Below are positions 60,959-64,000 of a DNA stretch of 64,000 bases, one piece after another. The DNA is from Cardiobacterium hominis. GTDB lineage: Bacteria > Pseudomonadota > Gammaproteobacteria > Cardiobacteriales > Cardiobacteriaceae. Within the stretch, counting starts at the first letter, position 1. The number at the start of each line of letters is the position of its first letter. The notes under the pieces are model-generated. The model searched no databases. It was not told where the DNA came from and was given only the letters and a program-made list of their open reading frames with translations. The translations under genes were made by a program, and so were the position numbers. The stretch lies in contig NZ_LR134365.1 of assembly GCF_900637305.1 (NCBI RefSeq), forward strand, positions 1,976,501-2,040,500, given 5' to 3'.

Positions 60959-61138
60959 ATGAACCGCAACACCTACAACCTCATCGTCGCAAGCACCCTC
61001 ATCTTCTGCACCTTCATCAACTACAGCATGAGCAGCAGCGAAAACACCACCGGCACACGCAGCCACAGCGGAGGCACCATTTTCGGCAACGGCAGCAGCT
61101 TTGGCAGCGGTAGCGGCGGCGGCAGTTGGCACAAATAA
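60959..61138 (+). CDS. Small membrane protein with Gly/Ser-rich tail
   Basis: This 59-residue product, shorter than most automatic cut-offs, begins MNRNTYNLIVASTLIFCTFI (one membrane helix) and ends in a Gly/Ser-rich tail 'GNGSSFGSGSGGGSWHK'. It starts 12 bases after the DUF4178 gene and follows the same direction, with GGGGCAGC upstream. The location and composition suggest a membrane-anchored partner of the DUF350–SPFH–DUF4178 operon. No homologue is known to me. Confidence 0.65.
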   Translation: MNRNTYNLIVASTLIFCTFINYSMSSSENTTGTRSHSGGTIFGNGSSFGSGSGGGSWHK

Positions 61139-61147
61139 CGCCACCGG

Positions 61148-61165
61148 TTTACATACCTATGTAAA
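61148..61165. repeat. TTTACATA/TATGTAAA palindrome
   Basis: TTTACATA (61148–61155) and TATGTAAA (61158–61165), followed by TGAGGACAG, resemble the 23606 and 54706 palindromes but with a 2-base centre. It lies between the small Gly/Ser protein and glmS. Confidence 0.5.
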
Positions 61166-61292
61166 TGAGGACAGCGTTCTATCCAGGAGAAATCCCGCGC
61201 CGCGTAGTGAAAACGATGCGGCGAAATAATCACCAAGCGCCTGTGCAAAATTCTCCTTCCCCCGCAGGGCGCTGTTTGTGCCGACATACAAA

Positions 61293-61321
61293 TTGACACC
61301 CCCCGCGGCCTTCACTATATT
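61293..61321 (+). promoter_or_regulatory. Promoter of glmS
   Basis: A perfect −35 TTGACA (61293–61298), a 17-base spacer and −10 TATATT (61316–61321), 58 bases before the glmS ATG. The leader region holds no obvious regulator site. Confidence 0.8.
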
Positions 61322-61379
61322 GCCGCGCCCAAGCCCCGCGACCAAGGGCGCAACCCGTTCAGAAAAGAGGAAAAAAACC

Positions 61380-63203
61380 ATGTGTGGAATCGTCGCCGGC
61401 GTTGCCGAACGCAACATCGTCCCCATCCTGCTCGAAGGCCTGAAGCGCCTCGAATACCGCGGCTACGACTCCGCAGGCCTTGCCGTCAACCACGATGGCA
61501 CCATTGACCGCTGCCGCGCCGTCGGCAAAGTGGCGAGCCTCGTTAGCAAAGCCGGGGCCGAAAACATCCACGGCAACAGCGGCATCGCCCACACCCGTTG
61601 GGCGACACACGGCGTGCCGAGCGAAGCCAACGCCCATCCGCACATGAGCGGCGCCACTATCGCCGTCGTCCACAACGGCATCATCGAAAACTACCAGGAA
61701 ATCCGCGACGAACTGCGCGCGGCGGGCTACACCTTCACCTCCGACACCGACACCGAAACCATCGCCCACCTCATCGACCGCCACTACCGCGAGCATCACG
61801 ACCTGCTGCGCGCCGTGCGCGACACCACCGCCCGCCTGCGCGGAGCGTATGCCATCGCCGTCATCGCCGCCGACCGCCCCGACGAAATCATCGCCGCGCG
61901 CCACGGCTCGCCGATGGTCATCGGCCTCGGCATCGGCGAACACTTCGCCGCCTCCGACATCTTCGCGCTGCTGCCCGTCACCCGCCGCTTCATCTCCTTG
62001 CAAGAAAACGACCTGGCGCGCATCACCCGCGACCACTGCCAAATCTATGACGCGAGCGGCGCGGAAGTCACGCGCGCCATCAACGAAAGCGAGCAGACGG
62101 GCGACCTCATCGGCAAAGGCGGCTACAAACACTACATGCAAAAAGAAATCTTCGAGCAGCCGACCGCCATCGCCGACACCCTCGAAGGCCGCCTGGCGCA
62201 TGGCGAACTGCACCTTGCCTCCTTCCGCCCCGAACTCCTCGCCGCGCTCAAACGCACCCGCCAACTGCACATCGTCGCCTGCGGCACCAGCTACCACGCG
62301 GGGCTCGTCATGAAATACCACTTCGAGCAGAACGCCATCCCGACCAGCGTCGAATACGCCAGCGAATACCTCTACCGCGACATCGCCGTACCGCCGGACA
62401 CCCTGTTCATCAGCCTGTCGCAATCCGGCGAGACCGCCGATACCCTCGCCGCCCTGGAAAAAGCCAAAAAAGACGGGCGCTACCACGACAACCTCGCCAT
62501 CTGCAACGTCCCCGAAAGCGCACTCACCCGCGCGGCAAACCACACCATCCTCACCCGTGCCGGACGCGAAATCGGCGTCGCCTCCACCAAAGCCTTCGTC
62601 ACCCAACTGGCCGTGCTGCACCTGGTTAACGCCATCATCGCCGCCGAACAAGGCCGTCCCTTCGCGCGCGAACACCTGCAAACCTTCGACCACCTGCCGC
62701 GCCACCTACAACACATCCTCGCGCTCGAACCGCAAATCGCCCGCGCCGCCAAAGCACTCGAACACCGCCACGGCTGCCTCTACCTCGGCCGCGGCGAAAA
62801 CTACGCCATCGCCGCCGAAGGCGCACTCAAACTGAAAGAACTGACCTACATCCACGCCGAAGCGCACCCGGCAGGCGAACTCAAACACGGGCCGCTGGCG
62901 CTGGTTGATGAAAACATGCCGGTGCTGGCACTCATCAAACACGACGCCCTCACAGAAAAAATCAGCAGCAACCTCGAAGTCGTACAGGCACGCGGCGGCC
63001 GCCTCATCATCTTCGCCGACGATCGCGTCGATACCAGCGGCTTCCCCGGCGCAGACGTCATCCGCCTTGGCGAGCTGGACGCGTTCACCGCCAGCATTGC
63101 CTTCGTCGTGCCGCTGCAACTGTTCGCCTACCACGTCGCCCTGCTCAAAGGCACCGATGTGGACCAGCCGCGCAACCTCGCCAAATCGGTGACAGTGGAA
63201 TAA
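61380..63203 (+). CDS. glmS: Glutamine–fructose-6-phosphate aminotransferase GlmS
   Basis: The 607-residue enzyme makes glucosamine-6-phosphate, the first step to UDP-GlcNAc for peptidoglycan and LPS. It starts MCGIVAGVAERNIVPILLEG, with the catalytic Cys2 of the glutaminase, then 'HTRWATHG' and 'HNGIIENY'. Two SIS domains follow ('IVACGTSYHAGLV', 'SLSQSGETADTLAAL' and 'LGRGENYAIAAEGALKLKELTYIHAEA'). The end 'GTDVDQPRNLAKSVTVE' is the invariant C-terminus. AGAGGA is the ribosome-binding site; glmU is not adjacent. Confidence 0.96.
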   Translation: MCGIVAGVAERNIVPILLEGLKRLEYRGYDSAGLAVNHDGTIDRCRAVGKVASLVSKAGAENIHGNSGIAHTRWATHGVPSEANAHPHMSGATIAVVHNGIIENYQEIRDELRAAGYTFTSDTDTETIAHLIDRHYREHHDLLRAVRDTTARLRGAYAIAVIAADRPDEIIAARHGSPMVIGLGIGEHFAASDIFALLPVTRRFISLQENDLARITRDHCQIYDASGAEVTRAINESEQTGDLIGKGGYKHYMQKEIFEQPTAIADTLEGRLAHGELHLASFRPELLAALKRTRQLHIVACGTSYHAGLVMKYHFEQNAIPTSVEYASEYLYRDIAVPPDTLFISLSQSGETADTLAALEKAKKDGRYHDNLAICNVPESALTRAANHTILTRAGREIGVASTKAFVTQLAVLHLVNAIIAAEQGRPFAREHLQTFDHLPRHLQHILALEPQIARAAKALEHRHGCLYLGRGENYAIAAEGALKLKELTYIHAEAHPAGELKHGPLALVDENMPVLALIKHDALTEKISSNLEVVQARGGRLIIFADDRVDTSGFPGADVIRLGELDAFTASIAFVVPLQLFAYHVALLKGTDVDQPRNLAKSVTVE

Positions 63204-63277
63204 GGCAAACCCTATCGCCGTTGGGTTACGCTCGTCTCTCGCTGACCCAACCTGCGTTCGCTGCCTTTTCCTGTGGT

Positions 63278-64000
63278 TTATTTGTTTCTGAACGGATTTT
63301 GCGAACGGCGGATGGCGCCTTGTTTTGCTAGAGTCGGCAGTTCGCGTTTGAAAAAGTCCGCATATGGCTCTGCGCCGGGGGAGAGGTAGATTTTGTTGAG
63401 TGAATTTCTAACCGGCTCAGCGTATTCAAGATACATCTGTTTGCCGTCCCAATCGGTATAAATGCGCTCCTCTTCCAGTAAATTGCCGATATAGAGCATG
63501 CGGCATTCCTGCTCTTCCTGAAACGCGGCGTGTTTCACCAGATAGCGCAGCGGTTGCAGGATAAAGACAAGGGTTTGCAAAACATCGTTTTCGGCATCCT
63601 TCGCTACAGCTTTAATCTTTTCAGACAGTTTAGATAAATCGTCTTTGACTTTTTCTGTCAGCTTGTTGATTTCGGCCTGATACTTTTTCCAATTTTTTTC
63701 GGCTTTTTTACAGAGTTTCTTATGTACGGCTGTTTTATCGTTATGCCACGCTTCGGCATAGAAAGTAACTTTGTCGCGGTGGGCAATAGACACATAACCG
63801 CTTTGCGGTTCAAGATAAATACAGCGGTAAAGCGGCAGTTTGTCTAATTTTTTCTGTGTGGTTTTGTCAGGCTGCGCAGGGCTGCTGTCTTCCATCGTAT
63901 TGTTCGTAGTGAAGGCTTCCCGCTCTGGCGCGGCAGTCATGATGGCGAACGGGTCTGCGGCAGAGAAAAAGCGTTTCCCGAAAACCAGGCTTACGCCAGA
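63278..64000 (-). CDS. DUF2971-like protein, partial (start beyond the right edge)
   Basis: The frame is open to the window edge: an ATG at 63940 is preceded in frame by 'SGVSLVFGKRFFSAADPF', which resembles the DUF2971 block around a conserved Trp/Tyr-Gly motif, so the true start is upstream. The visible part has a Lys/Glu-rich coiled coil ('KAEKNWKKYQAEINKLTEKV'), then 'AAFQEEQECRMLYIGNLLEEERIY' and an ending 'GAIRRSQNPFRNK', also in keeping with DUF2971. Such proteins occur in defence and toxin-like contexts, but no function is certain. Confidence 0.6.
   Translation of the reverse strand, partial: SGVSLVFGKRFFSAADPFAIMTAAPEREAFTTNNTMEDSSPAQPDKTTQKKLDKLPLYRCIYLEPQSGYVSIAHRDKVTFYAEAWHNDKTAVHKKLCKKAEKNWKKYQAEINKLTEKVKDDLSKLSEKIKAVAKDAENDVLQTLVFILQPLRYLVKHAAFQEEQECRMLYIGNLLEEERIYTDWDGKQMYLEYAEPVRNSLNKIYLSPGAEPYADFFKRELPTLAKQGAIRRSQNPFRNK

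Noticed and set aside
63220..63252. Inverted repeat GTTGGGT…ACCCAAC after glmS considered as terminator
   Set aside because: The stem is short, the loop is long and there is no T tract directly after it, so I did not call it a terminator.

Overview
The window is GC-rich, gene-dense chromosomal DNA from a Gram-negative bacterium. Several things point to a gammaproteobacterium: the tRNA-fMet–rimP–nusA–infB–rbfA operon, the dnaX–ybaB–recR block, the surE–nlpD pair, CcoS, NnrS, DcuC and UbiK. The overall flavour (aerobic/microaerobic respiration genes, a Slam-type surface lipoprotein, an IS30-family element, many short palindromic intergenic repeats) suggests Cardiobacteriaceae, e.g. Cardiobacterium; that is an inference from memory, not a search result.

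Layout. 1–5.3 kb: start of an OppA-like binding protein, ccoS plus a COG2836 membrane protein, a TPR protein, glutathione reductase, and an ABC ATPase/permease pair without its binding protein. 5.3–11 kb: a toxin–antitoxin pair whose ParE toxin carries a 2-bp frameshift, and a giant thioester alpha-2-macroglobulin. 11.2–12.2 kb: an intact IS30-family element inserted in a palindromic repeat with a 2-bp target duplication. 12.4–16.6 kb: NnrS, DcuC, a leucine-rich-repeat protein. 16.8–22 kb: the translation/transcription operon headed by initiator tRNA. 22–32 kb: Slam-type lipoprotein, MutT, SecA, DUF721/DciA-like protein, a K+ channel operon, an alpha/beta hydrolase, FruK, small lipoprotein and PEBP proteins. 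32–36.4 kb: cytochrome c4, UbiK, and a polar amino acid ABC transporter (two permeases and an ATPase). 36.4–44 kb: lone ccmB, two HAD paralogues, a NosL-like/FmdE-like pair, surE–nlpD, a Nudix hydrolase and a long mosaic envelope protein. 44–50 kb: 4.5S RNA, dnaX (with an intact A AAA AAG frameshift site), ybaB, recR, and several envelope or Nudix genes.

50–61 kb is the most interesting stretch. A membrane-spanning spermidine synthase and a Tat-exported FAD protein on the minus strand lie near a plus-strand DUF350–SPFH/SHOCT–DUF4178–small Gly/Ser-rich protein operon. Together they look like a conserved envelope/polyamine-linked cluster. Between the spermidine synthase and the FAD protein sits a foreign-looking cargo: a very AT-rich trypsin-like protease and a UPF1-like SF1 helicase. 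This is a plausible uncharacterised two-gene (possibly defence) module. The window closes with glmS and a partial DUF2971-like gene.

Intergenic DNA carries at least four repeat types: a TTTACATAC/GTATGTAAA palindrome, a nested ~90-bp hairpin element, a GGTGCGCC/GGCGCACC palindrome, and a 107-bp hairpin element. All calls were made by reading; no database or folding search was run.
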